Shown in pieces: positions 1-5,927 of a stretch of 5,927 nucleotides of DNA. The stretch's first letter is position 1. Each line of letters begins with the position of its first letter. The notes beneath the pieces were generated by a model that worked only from the letters and a program-made list of their open reading frames with translations, made no database searches and was not told the DNA's origin. Origin of the DNA: Bacteroidota bacterium (GTDB lineage Bacteria > Bacteroidota > Ignavibacteria > UBA10030). A program made the translations under genes and the position numbers. The stretch lies in NCBI GenBank assembly GCA_003453835.1, contig DMMN01000358.1, forward strand, positions 1 through 5,927, given 5' to 3'.

Positions 1-698
1 TGGGCAACCCACCACGTTCCGTGATTGTTCTTCGCCTCACGCTCATCGATCCCGTATTGATGCGTCGTTAGCCATGCGAGATATTCCGCGAACCACTTCT
101 TGACGGCAGCTTCGTCGGACCCGCTCAACGATCCGGTTTGCGAAAGAACTTCCACCGCGCGGGCCACTTCGATCAGGTGGATCGTGTCGATGGTTCCAAT
201 ACCCCGCCCCGTCACTCTCCCCTTGATGGCTTGCGCATACTTGAGATGCGGAAGCATTCTGGTCGAATCGGCAACAAACCACGCCATCAAATGCCTCACG
301 GCGGCAATGGCATATTTCCTCTCGCCCGTCACTTTGCAGGTAGCGGCAAGTGTCGAGACCGTCCGACTGAAGTGCAGCAGCGCGAGCCGATGCGCAACGA
401 AATTATCGGGATTTGTCATGCCATCCCGTTGGATGTACGGACCGTCGGGTTTACCGGGATCAGGCCACCAATAGTCACCCTCAGAGAAGAACTCGTTCAG
501 GCCTCCCGCGCTCCGTGGAGACGGGAACGAAGTAATGGTCACCGGAAGTTCGTGCAGGAATTGACCGGCGGCCTTAAGAACACGCGCTCGCTCGATGGCC
601 GCTACATCAATCACCAATCCCTGTTGTCCCATGATGGCAGAACTGAGCGAACATCCGAGGACGCTGAAGAAAAGAAGTCTGTTGGGGAGGGTCGTCAT
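1..698 (-). CDS. Alginate-lyase-family polysaccharide lyase (PL5-like), 3' end cut by window
   Basis: This is the N-terminal 232 residues of a secreted polysaccharide lyase that continues past the left edge. It starts at ATG 698-696, which overlaps the TGA of the upstream GH88 gene (ATGA), and a purine-rich GAAGGCGG lies at 706-713. Residues 1-25 look like an export signal: basic N-terminus, hydrophobic LLFFSVLG, then a possible lipobox VLGC with Cys16, so it may be a lipoprotein. The body shows features I associate with the PF05426 family: ITSFPSPRSAGGLNEFFSEG (55-74), DYWWPDP (75-81), a GPYIQRDGMTNPDNF segment (86-100), and AKNNHGTWW (222-230). In PL5 enzymes an Asn-His pair in this last motif is catalytic; here it would be N225-H226. 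The later catalytic Tyr/Arg region lies outside the window. The neighbouring GH88 implies that its product carries an unsaturated glucuronate, so the substrate may be a glucuronate polymer (as for PL38-type relatives) rather than alginate. The family call is solid; the substrate is open. Confidence 0.82.
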   Translation of the reverse strand, partial: MTTLPNRLLFFSVLGCSLSSAIMGQQGLVIDVAAIERARVLKAAGQFLHELPVTITSFPSPRSAGGLNEFFSEGDYWWPDPGKPDGPYIQRDGMTNPDNFVAHRLALLHFSRTVSTLAATCKVTGERKYAIAAVRHLMAWFVADSTRMLPHLKYAQAIKGRVTGRGIGTIDTIHLIEVARAVEVLSQTGSLSGSDEAAVKKWFAEYLAWLTTHQYGIDEREAKNNHGTWWVA

Positions 699-1903
699 CG
701 ATCGTCCGCCTTCGGCATTCCTTGCTGCCGTCGCACGTACCTCATCATCGCTTCGATGAAATAGTAGTCGGCATAGATGATCGAGACATCGAGTTCCGTC
801 CCTGCCGGTTTGTGGCCAACGGCGTGATTCAGGATGCCGCGAGAATTTGTTCCTTGAGCCAGATAGGCCGCAGAACAGAGCGATCGAAGGATCTTTTTCG
901 CCTTCTCAAGATAGCCGAGCTGCCGGGACTTTTCTTTTGAAAATGTCGATAGCTCGAAGAGTGCGGATGCCGCGATGGCTGCCGCAGAGACATCCCTCGG
1001 CTCGTTGGGAATGCCGGGGGCCATGAAATCCCAGTATGGGATATGATCTGACGGAAGATAGCTGATAAAGTAGTCTGCCGCGCGCTCAGCCGTTTGAAGA
1101 AACCGCTCGTCCTTCGTAAATCGATACGTCATGGTGAAACCGTAGATTCCCCACGCTTGACCACGTGACCAGACGGATTCATCTGCATATCCCTGATGCG
1201 TGTTTCGTGCGATCACCGATCCAGTCGAGGTATCGTAGTCGAGGACGTGGTAGGTTCCACCATCCTGACGGAAATGGTTTCGCATCGTCTTTTCAGCGTG
1301 GCTGATGGCTATGTCGCGCATCCGCTTTGTACCGCCATGCTCCGACGCCCAGAACAGAAGCTCAAGATTCATCATGTTGTCGATGATGACCGGGTAGATC
1401 CACTTGCGATTGTCCCACGATTTGATGCAGCCGATGGTTGGATTGAATCGTGTCGTGAGCGTCTGCGCCGCTTGGAGGATCACCTTCTGATATTCACCCG
1501 CCGGCACAATTCGATGACCATTGCCATAGCTGCAGAATATCTTGAACCCGACGTCGTGCGTGCCTTTATCGAATTGTTGTTCGACCATTCCCGCCGTCCA
1601 GCGTTGGGCGGCCAGCTTGAACTCGGGATCGTCCGTGTGTTCAAACATGTACCACTGGCAACCGGCGAAGAAGCCGCTTGTCCATTCGCGCGCTTGAGTC
1701 GTCCTCCATGTTCCGTCCGCGAGCGTGCTTCGTGGAAAGCGAAGGCTGTCCACCACTTCCGCTGCAGTTCGTTTCAGTTGTTTGCCGGCAAATGTCAAAG
1801 CATGCGTTACCGCAGAGTCCAGGCTCTGCGCGGCAACTGGATGGATGCCGAAAGCGAGAGGAAGCACGACCATCTTCCATCGTTGGAAGGAGAATGTTTT
1901 CAT
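695..1903 (-). CDS. GH88 unsaturated glucuronyl hydrolase, secreted
   Basis: A complete 402-residue enzyme that hydrates and releases the 4,5-unsaturated glucuronate left at the non-reducing end of oligosaccharides by polysaccharide lyases. I place the start at ATG 1903-1901. It has AAGGGAG immediately upstream and gives a clean signal peptide (MKTFSFQRWK, then hydrophobic VVLPLAFGI, with likely cleavage after VAAQ at 23-26). A longer reading from 1978 would add 25 non-signal residues and overlap the fucosidase gene. Family landmarks follow in order: EWTSGFFAG (73-81), THDVGF (115-120), IIDNMMNLELLFWA (173-186), NTHQGYADES (234-243), WSRGQAWGIYGF (245-256), DVSAAAIAASALFEL (304-318) and DVSIIYADYYFIEA (372-385). 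D117 and D175 correspond by motif and spacing to the catalytic pair Asp88/Asp149 of the Bacillus UGL, so the protein looks active. It would work in the periplasm or outside. Its stop overlaps the lyase start by 4 bases, consistent with translational coupling and sequential action. Confidence 0.94.
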   Translation of the reverse strand: MKTFSFQRWKMVVLPLAFGIHPVAAQSLDSAVTHALTFAGKQLKRTAAEVVDSLRFPRSTLADGTWRTTQAREWTSGFFAGCQWYMFEHTDDPEFKLAAQRWTAGMVEQQFDKGTHDVGFKIFCSYGNGHRIVPAGEYQKVILQAAQTLTTRFNPTIGCIKSWDNRKWIYPVIIDNMMNLELLFWASEHGGTKRMRDIAISHAEKTMRNHFRQDGGTYHVLDYDTSTGSVIARNTHQGYADESVWSRGQAWGIYGFTMTYRFTKDERFLQTAERAADYFISYLPSDHIPYWDFMAPGIPNEPRDVSAAAIAASALFELSTFSKEKSRQLGYLEKAKKILRSLCSAAYLAQGTNSRGILNHAVGHKPAGTELDVSIIYADYYFIEAMMRYVRRQQGMPKADDR

Positions 1904-1938
1904 ACGCTCCCTTACGAGAACACTTGTGAAACCGTTCG
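1904..1938 (-). promoter_or_regulatory. Intergenic spacer with the RBS that fixes the GH88 start
   Basis: The 35 bases between the fucosidase stop and the GH88 start contain AAGGGAG (minus strand, 1907-1913) three bases before ATG 1903, or five bases if only AAGGG is counted. This favours ATG 1903 over the in-frame ATG at 1978. There is no room here for a terminator plus promoter, so the two genes are very probably on one transcript. Confidence 0.6.
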
Positions 1939-3747
1939 TCACTTCACGGGCTGCAGTCGTATCCACCGCAGCACGCAACCGATACCTTGCGTCGACACCA
2001 GATTCTCAGGCTTGAGCTGGAGCGAATAGACGCCCGGCGCGGGTATCGTAACCTCGCCCACCTCGTTGACAAAGTCAGTGAAGTACGGAGAGGGCTTCTC
2101 GACCCGACGCTGCGATGAGTCTACGGCACAGCGAAGTTCCTGCCCTCCCAGACTCAAGGCGAACTGATGTCCTGCTTCGTATATGTTCTTCCGCGTCCTT
2201 CCGCTGCCGGTACTGACTTCGTACGTCCCGAGACTCACCTTGAACTTCCCCGGTTTTGCCGCAGCAAACTCCCAGCTCAGCCAGTCATCCTTCCCCACCC
2301 ATTCTCTTATTCCCGTGTCGTCCTTCCTGATTCTTGATCCCGGAGATTTGTGCAAATCCGCGACGATGCCGAAGAGAGTGATCGTCCCACTTTGCCCTTG
2401 CTGAATGCGATTACTGACATCCGGCGTTCCTTCGAGTTCCAACGAGATCACCGACACGTTCGTATCGGGAGGTGTGGGCGGAACATCAATCGATACCAAC
2501 GCGAGACCGAGTGCTTCATGATGCTCCTGCCGGAAACGGACGGCGGTGCGAGTTCCAAGAAGGGTGGCCCTTGCTACGCGGCTCCGCAATCCATGAAGCT
2601 CGAGCTTTCCCGATTTGGGCCAGTCAAACACGTGCAGGTAGACTCTTCCGGGCTTTGTGGTGATCATTCCCCATTCCGGAGGAATCGTCCATGGGCTCAT
2701 CCGTGTGCCGTAGATCGACTCGCCATGAATCCTCAACCATTCACCTACTTGTTTCAGTCTTTCCGTACTCGGCATCGGAATCGTTGCTTCTGCGGTCGGC
2801 CCGACGTTGAGCAAGTAGTTTCCTCCCTTGCTCGCCACCTCCACCAAGGCACGAATCAACTGCTTCGTTGACTTCCAATTCTCGTCGCTTTTCTTGAAGC
2901 CCCACGAAGTGTTCATGGTGGCCGGCGTTTCCCAATCCATCTCGGTGGCTCCGCTGGGTAGCCGATTGTCTCCTTTCGTCTTGTAGTCTCCCATCTCGTT
3001 CCCGATCCGTCCGTCAACAAGACAATCGGGTTGCAGTTGATGCACGAGGTCGGCCAGTTCCTTGCTCTGAGCCGCCGTCATGTTCCGCGGCGTGTCGAAC
3101 CAGATGAGGCCAATGGGGCCGTAGTTGGTCAGTATTTCGCGGACCTGCGGTTTTACTTTCTCGTCAAAGTACTCTTGAAAATTCTTGGGACTTTCGCCGT
3201 CGAACTCCCAGTAATTCCCCACCCCGTTCGGTTCGTACCAATCCTGCGTCTGTGAGTAGTAGAAGCAGAATTTCAGTCCGTACTTCTTGCAGGCTTCCGC
3301 CAGTTCCTTCATCGGATCTCGCTTGAAGGGGGTCGCGTCCACAATATTGTACTTGCTTGCTCGCGAATGGTACATCGCGAATCCATCATGGTGCTTGGAC
3401 GTGATAACGACATATTTCATGCCGGCCTCCTTCGCGAGGCGCACCCAACTATCGGCATCGAAGCTGACCGGATTAAATTGTCGGGCAAGGGGCGAGTAGT
3501 CTTTGGTGGGAATCTCCGCACGGTACATGATCCATTCAGACGCCCCCGGATAGATCTTCCCCTTCCATTCTCCAGCCGGAATTGCGTACACACCCCAGTG
3601 GATGAACAGGCCGAACTTCGCGTCGCGAAACCATCGCATGCGCCGGTCTTTGTCGGTATCGTCCTGAGAGAATCCCGACGGAAGGAGTACGCTTGAATGA
3701 ATTGCCGGCAAGAAGGCTGCCAGCATGAATAGTCGGTTGAGTTTCAT
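1939..3747 (-). CDS. GH29 alpha-L-fucosidase, secreted, with C-terminal accessory domain
   Basis: A complete 602-residue retaining exo-fucosidase that releases alpha-L-fucose from glycan ends. The start at 3747 is supported by AAGAGG at 3755-3760 with a 7-base spacing. Residues 1-28 look like a signal peptide (K2, R5, hydrophobic LFMLAAFLPAI, cleavage near GFS-QDD). The catalytic barrel spans about 35-345, with FGLFIHWGVY (45-54), GASEWIMY (68-75), FNPVSFDADSWVRLAKEAGM (91-110), TSKHHDGFAMYHS (116-128) and GLIWFDTP (213-220). D218 is the expected nucleophile. DWETPATMNTSWGF (271-284) holds E273, a candidate acid/base that I cannot prove. GGNYLLNVGPT (308-318) is another family signature. A beta domain (about 350-440) is followed by a proline-rich PPTPPDT (423-429). 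About 150 further residues (450-602) contain DDWLSWEF (487-494), KPGKFKVSLGTYEV (498-511) and FALSLGGQEL (529-538), and resemble a carbohydrate-binding beta-sandwich. The gene lies 35 bases ahead of GH88. Confidence 0.96.
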   Translation of the reverse strand: MKLNRLFMLAAFLPAIHSSVLLPSGFSQDDTDKDRRMRWFRDAKFGLFIHWGVYAIPAGEWKGKIYPGASEWIMYRAEIPTKDYSPLARQFNPVSFDADSWVRLAKEAGMKYVVITSKHHDGFAMYHSRASKYNIVDATPFKRDPMKELAEACKKYGLKFCFYYSQTQDWYEPNGVGNYWEFDGESPKNFQEYFDEKVKPQVREILTNYGPIGLIWFDTPRNMTAAQSKELADLVHQLQPDCLVDGRIGNEMGDYKTKGDNRLPSGATEMDWETPATMNTSWGFKKSDENWKSTKQLIRALVEVASKGGNYLLNVGPTAEATIPMPSTERLKQVGEWLRIHGESIYGTRMSPWTIPPEWGMITTKPGRVYLHVFDWPKSGKLELHGLRSRVARATLLGTRTAVRFRQEHHEALGLALVSIDVPPTPPDTNVSVISLELEGTPDVSNRIQQGQSGTITLFGIVADLHKSPGSRIRKDDTGIREWVGKDDWLSWEFAAAKPGKFKVSLGTYEVSTGSGRTRKNIYEAGHQFALSLGGQELRCAVDSSQRRVEKPSPYFTDFVNEVGEVTIPAPGVYSLQLKPENLVSTQGIGCVLRWIRLQPVK

Positions 3748-3968
3748 TCTTGTACCTCTTTGACAACGTCGAAGGGTTTTTTCCTGGTCTTGATCCTCAC
3801 CAGAGTCCTTTCAAGGATCTCCGCTTTCGATTGCCTCTCTAAGCGCCGCACGGGATCGGGTGCCGACAAGTAACGTGAGAGACGCGAAACAGTTTCTTTT
3901 ATTTCTTCCTACGGAACGGTGGGAGGGTGATCTTTCTTCTTCTCGTTTCCAATTGTCCTCGGGGAATC
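3748..3968 (-). promoter_or_regulatory. 221-base leader ahead of the fucosidase operon; candidate regulatory region
   Basis: This is the longest non-coding stretch in the window and the most likely place for a promoter driving GH29-GH88-lyase. Nearest the gene is the ribosome binding site AAGAGG (3755-3760). Two small symmetric elements are visible: GATCCT/AGGATC with a 16-base spacer (3792-3819), and GAAAC-A-GTTTC, a perfect 11-base odd palindrome (3886-3896). A weaker GCAC/GTGC dyad surrounds GGGATCGG (3848-3863). Any of these could be a regulator-binding site, but such short dyads also occur by chance. I found no convincing sigma-70 hexamer pair, no Bacteroidota-type TAnnTTTG box, and no stem followed by a T-run that would terminate the ligase transcript. 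No open frame here looks like a gene. Confidence 0.35.
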
Positions 3969-5489
3969 TCACCGCCCTTGGATGATATCGCGAACCTTTT
4001 CCGTAATCGTCTTGAAGTCAATCTTCCCGCTCCCCGTCTTTGGCAACTCCGGGATGACGATAAACTTGCTCGGGATGGCGATCTTCGGCAGTTGCTCAGC
4101 CATTCGTTTCAGAGTCGTCTTTTCGTCTATCCCCTGTGTGACGGCAGCCACGATTTTCGCCCCACGCATGGCATCAGGCACTTCGACAACGCAGCACTCG
4201 ACATCCGGTGGGAGCAGTTTCTCAAGGACATCTTCAACCTTGATCAGGGAGACCATTTCTCCGCCGATCTTCAGGAACCGTTTCAGCCTTCCCACATGCC
4301 ACAAGAAACCATCGGCATCCATGTATCCCATATCGCCCGTATCGTACCAGCCGTGGCGGATGCTCAATGAAGTCTGCTCGAAGTCATCGAAATACCCCTT
4401 CATCACATTGTCGCCCTTGACAAGAATCTTCCCGATCTCCCCTGTCGCGCAAGGCTCGCCGGTTTCATAATTTTCCACTCTCACTTGAACACCCTGCAGC
4501 GGCAGGCCGACGCTTCCGGGTCTATTGTGCTCGAGTGTGTTCACGGTAATGCCCGGACTGGTCTCGGTGGCTCCGTACGCTTCGAGCAAAACCTTGTTAT
4601 GCTGCTTAAGGAAGCTCTCCCTCAATGCGTCCGGACATTTATCGGCCCCTGTGAGGAGGATGCGCACAGAGTCGAAATCACCGCGCTTTGAATTTCTGAG
4701 ATATCCCCAGAAGAATGTCGGTGTTCCAGCCATCAACGTGACCTTCTCTTCACGAACGATATCACAGATCGTCTTGGAATCAAGAGGGTTCGCATAGGTC
4801 ACAATCGTCATCCCCGTGGCGAGCGGCACCCAAAGGTTTGCCGTCTGTCCAAAGACATGGAAATAGGGAAGGTTCGCCAGAAAGATATCATCCGACGTCA
4901 GTGTGTACGCGTGGATTAAACTATGATAATTGGCGGAAATATTTCGGTGCGTTAGTTGGACGCCCTTTGGGTCTTTTTCGCTCCCGCTGGTGAAGAGAAT
5001 AAGCAGCGTATCGTCTTCGTCGCCTTGATGAATCTGCTTCAGCAATCGCTCGGTCGAAAGACCCGCCTTGAGGGCAGCTTTGAGCTTGTCGAAAAAAGAG
5101 ACGGACTTCATGATATCTTCGAGGTAGACCATGCCCTCCACGTGGCGGCAATTGATCTTCTCGCAAAGGGCTTTTGATGTAATGATGGTCTTGAAGGCAC
5201 ATTTCTTTTGAGCGTACTCGCAGTTGGCGGCTGCGCCGGTTGAATAGTTGATCATAACAGGTACGCGGCCGCTCATCAACGTAGCAAGGACTGACAGGAC
5301 CGATCCTGCAGAGTTGGGCAGCATGATACCCAAGAACCCGGGAGCAAATGCCTGAAACTTCTTTACGAGGATCAGGGAACCGATCAATGCCCGCTTGTAG
5401 GTTACCCGTCGGTTGAGAGTTCTGTCTATGATTGCGAGCTTCTTCTCATTCAGCTTTGCTATCCGCACGAATTGTTGATGCAGGATCAT
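3969..5489 (-). CDS. AMP-forming acyl-CoA/acyl-ACP synthetase, Aas C-terminal-domain type
   Basis: A complete 506-residue member of the ANL adenylating superfamily. It uses ATP to activate a carboxylic acid, probably a fatty acid, and passes the acyl group to a thiol (ACP or CoA). The start at 5489 has AGGTGGAG at 5497-5504 with 7-base spacing. Core motifs run in order: A3 as LFTSGSEKDPKG (165-176); NLPYFHVFGQT (206-216); GTPTFFWGYLR (255-265); A5 as YGATETSP (305-312); A7 as WYDTGDMG (381-388); A8 as GRLKRFLKIGGEMVSL (400-415); and A10 as PKTGSGKI (483-490), with K489 as the adenylation lysine. The SGSEKDPKG form of the P-loop, VKGDNVMKGYFDDFE and KIGGEMVS are typical of the ligase half of 2-acylglycerophosphoethanolamine acyltransferase/acyl-ACP synthetase (Aas) proteins. 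Here it stands alone, without a fused PlsC acyltransferase or MFS domain. No signal peptide is seen, so it should be cytoplasmic. It sits between two glycosidase genes, 76 bases after GH97. Fatty-acid recycling is the best guess; the true substrate and acceptor are unknown. Confidence 0.88.
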   Translation of the reverse strand: MILHQQFVRIAKLNEKKLAIIDRTLNRRVTYKRALIGSLILVKKFQAFAPGFLGIMLPNSAGSVLSVLATLMSGRVPVMINYSTGAAANCEYAQKKCAFKTIITSKALCEKINCRHVEGMVYLEDIMKSVSFFDKLKAALKAGLSTERLLKQIHQGDEDDTLLILFTSGSEKDPKGVQLTHRNISANYHSLIHAYTLTSDDIFLANLPYFHVFGQTANLWVPLATGMTIVTYANPLDSKTICDIVREEKVTLMAGTPTFFWGYLRNSKRGDFDSVRILLTGADKCPDALRESFLKQHNKVLLEAYGATETSPGITVNTLEHNRPGSVGLPLQGVQVRVENYETGEPCATGEIGKILVKGDNVMKGYFDDFEQTSLSIRHGWYDTGDMGYMDADGFLWHVGRLKRFLKIGGEMVSLIKVEDVLEKLLPPDVECCVVEVPDAMRGAKIVAAVTQGIDEKTTLKRMAEQLPKIAIPSKFIVIPELPKTGSGKIDFKTITEKVRDIIQGR

Positions 5490-5565
5490 TCTTTCACTCC
5501 ACCTTGTTCGTTCTTCTTGAAAGAGTTTGATTCAGAAATACTCTCATGAACGTCGTATCGTCTTT
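5490..5565 (-). promoter_or_regulatory. 76-base gap between GH97 and the ligase, with ligase RBS
   Basis: The only clear signal is AGGTGGAG (5497-5504), a near-consensus ribosome binding site seven bases ahead of the ligase ATG. A weak AGAGT/ACTCT stem can be drawn in the middle, but no T-run follows it. The gap is compatible with read-through from GH97, though a small promoter cannot be excluded. Confidence 0.45.
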
Positions 5566-5927
5566 TCACTTTCTTGAGAACCGGGCAATGAAGCCTCCAC
5601 CCTCGTGCAGCTCAATCACCGGTGAATCGTCCCGTTTTAGAACCGTTTTCTCAATATTCACGGCGGCCGTGCTATCTTTGTTATCTCGAATAAGCAACGC
5701 GTTATACGGTTCAGGACCAAGGAATGAGAGGGGGACGCGAATCGTTCGAGCACTTGGGCCGTTCAGGATGGCCAGAAACCAAGTGTGCCGACTACGCCGC
5801 GCAAATACCGCAACTTCCCCGATCTCCGAGGGGGGGAGGACGACGGTCTCATCCCAGATCGACGGAATGCTCTTTATCATTTCGCGGCAGGGGTTGGCGA
5901 GGAGGTTCACCGGATTGGCGGCATACG
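5566..5927 (-). CDS. C-terminal end of a GH97 (SusB-like) alpha-glycosidase, 5' end cut by window
   Basis: The last 119 residues of a protein that enters from the right edge; the stop TGA is at 5568-5566. A GTG at 5910 is in frame, but the frame stays open beyond it (YAANPV...), so it is not the start. The fragment matches the end of GH97 enzymes, the family of Bacteroides SusB. It shows the segment before the C-terminal beta domain, IKSIPSIWDETVVLPPSEIG, followed by a beta-rich tail with VAVFARRSRHTWFLAILNG, RTIRVPLSFLG, a YNALLIRDNKD strand, and a terminal EGGGFIARF. GH97 members are calcium-dependent exo-acting alpha-glucosidases or alpha-galactosidases, usually periplasmic. The residues that separate inverting from retaining members lie upstream, outside the window, so neither mechanism nor sugar can be told. 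It is probably part of the same sugar-utilisation locus as the downstream hydrolases. Confidence 0.87.
   Translation of the reverse strand, partial: YAANPVNLLANPCREMIKSIPSIWDETVVLPPSEIGEVAVFARRSRHTWFLAILNGPSARTIRVPLSFLGPEPYNALLIRDNKDSTAAVNIEKTVLKRDDSPVIELHEGGGFIARFSRK

Noticed and set aside
138..764. A 208-codon open frame on the plus strand
   Set aside because: It is antisense to the polysaccharide lyase, has an Arg-rich low-complexity composition and no domain pattern. The minus-strand reading has family signatures throughout.
1904..1978. A longer GH88 start at ATG 1978
   Set aside because: It would overlap the fucosidase by 40 bases and put 25 non-signal residues in front of a good signal peptide. 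ATG 1903 has its own AAGGGAG.
1196..2029. A 277-codon open frame on the plus strand
   Set aside because: It lies wholly antisense to GH88 and the end of GH29. The translation is rich in Arg, His and Cys with no recognisable family motif, while the opposite strand encodes clear catalytic motifs. It is a shadow frame.
3886..3907. GAAACAGTTTC followed by TTTTATTT on the plus strand, resembling a terminator
   Set aside because: The dyad has only a one-base centre, too tight for an RNA hairpin of that stem, and no plus-strand gene ends there. It is better viewed as a possible protein-binding palindrome.
3969..5489. Horizontal acquisition of the ligase gene
   Set aside because: It is somewhat richer in lysine than its neighbours, but by eye its base composition is not clearly different. 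There are no flanking repeats or integrase remains.
5516..5550. A weak AGAGT/ACTCT hairpin after GH97, as a terminator
   Set aside because: The stem has five pairs with a 13-base loop and no T-run on the minus strand, which is too weak to call.
5566..5910. A small independent gene starting at GTG 5910
   Set aside because: The frame is open up to the window edge, and the sequence matches the end of GH97, so it is the tail of a larger gene.

Overview
The window is a compact piece of a bacterial polysaccharide-degradation locus. All five recognisable genes lie on the minus strand, so they read from high to low coordinates. In order of transcription they are: the C-terminal end of a GH97 glycosidase (cut by the right edge); a complete AMP-forming acyl ligase of the kind fused to Aas acyltransferases; a complete secreted GH29 alpha-L-fucosidase; a complete secreted GH88 unsaturated glucuronyl hydrolase; and the N-terminal 232 residues of an alginate-lyase-family (PF05426, PL5-like) polysaccharide lyase (cut by the left edge). 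I see no RNA genes, mobile elements, CRISPR arrays or long repeats.

Spacing suggests two units. The fucosidase, glucuronyl hydrolase and lyase are tightly packed, with a 35-base gap and then a 4-base ATGA stop/start overlap, so they are almost certainly one co-transcribed set. The ligase is separated from the fucosidase by 221 bases and from GH97 by 76 bases. The 221-base gap is the only stretch large enough to hold a regulatory region, and it contains small dyads but no promoter or terminator I can defend.

The enzymes suggest a working order. The lyase would cut a uronic-acid-containing chain by beta-elimination, leaving a 4,5-unsaturated uronate at the new non-reducing end. GH88 would remove that residue. 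GH29 would remove alpha-L-fucose, and GH97 would remove alpha-linked glucose or galactose. The likely substrate is therefore a fucose- and glucuronate-containing polysaccharide such as an algal, plant, animal or bacterial exopolysaccharide. Its identity is inference. The Aas-like ligase belongs to lipid metabolism and has no obvious part in this pathway.

The organism is a Gram-negative-type polysaccharide degrader with mid-range GC (about one half by eye). GH97, GH29, GH88 and PL5-like secreted enzymes together are typical of Bacteroidota and relatives (Ignavibacteria, and also the Verrucomicrobiota/Planctomycetes group). No SusC/SusD pair, sulfatase, regulator or taxonomic marker is present, so I cannot place it more precisely.
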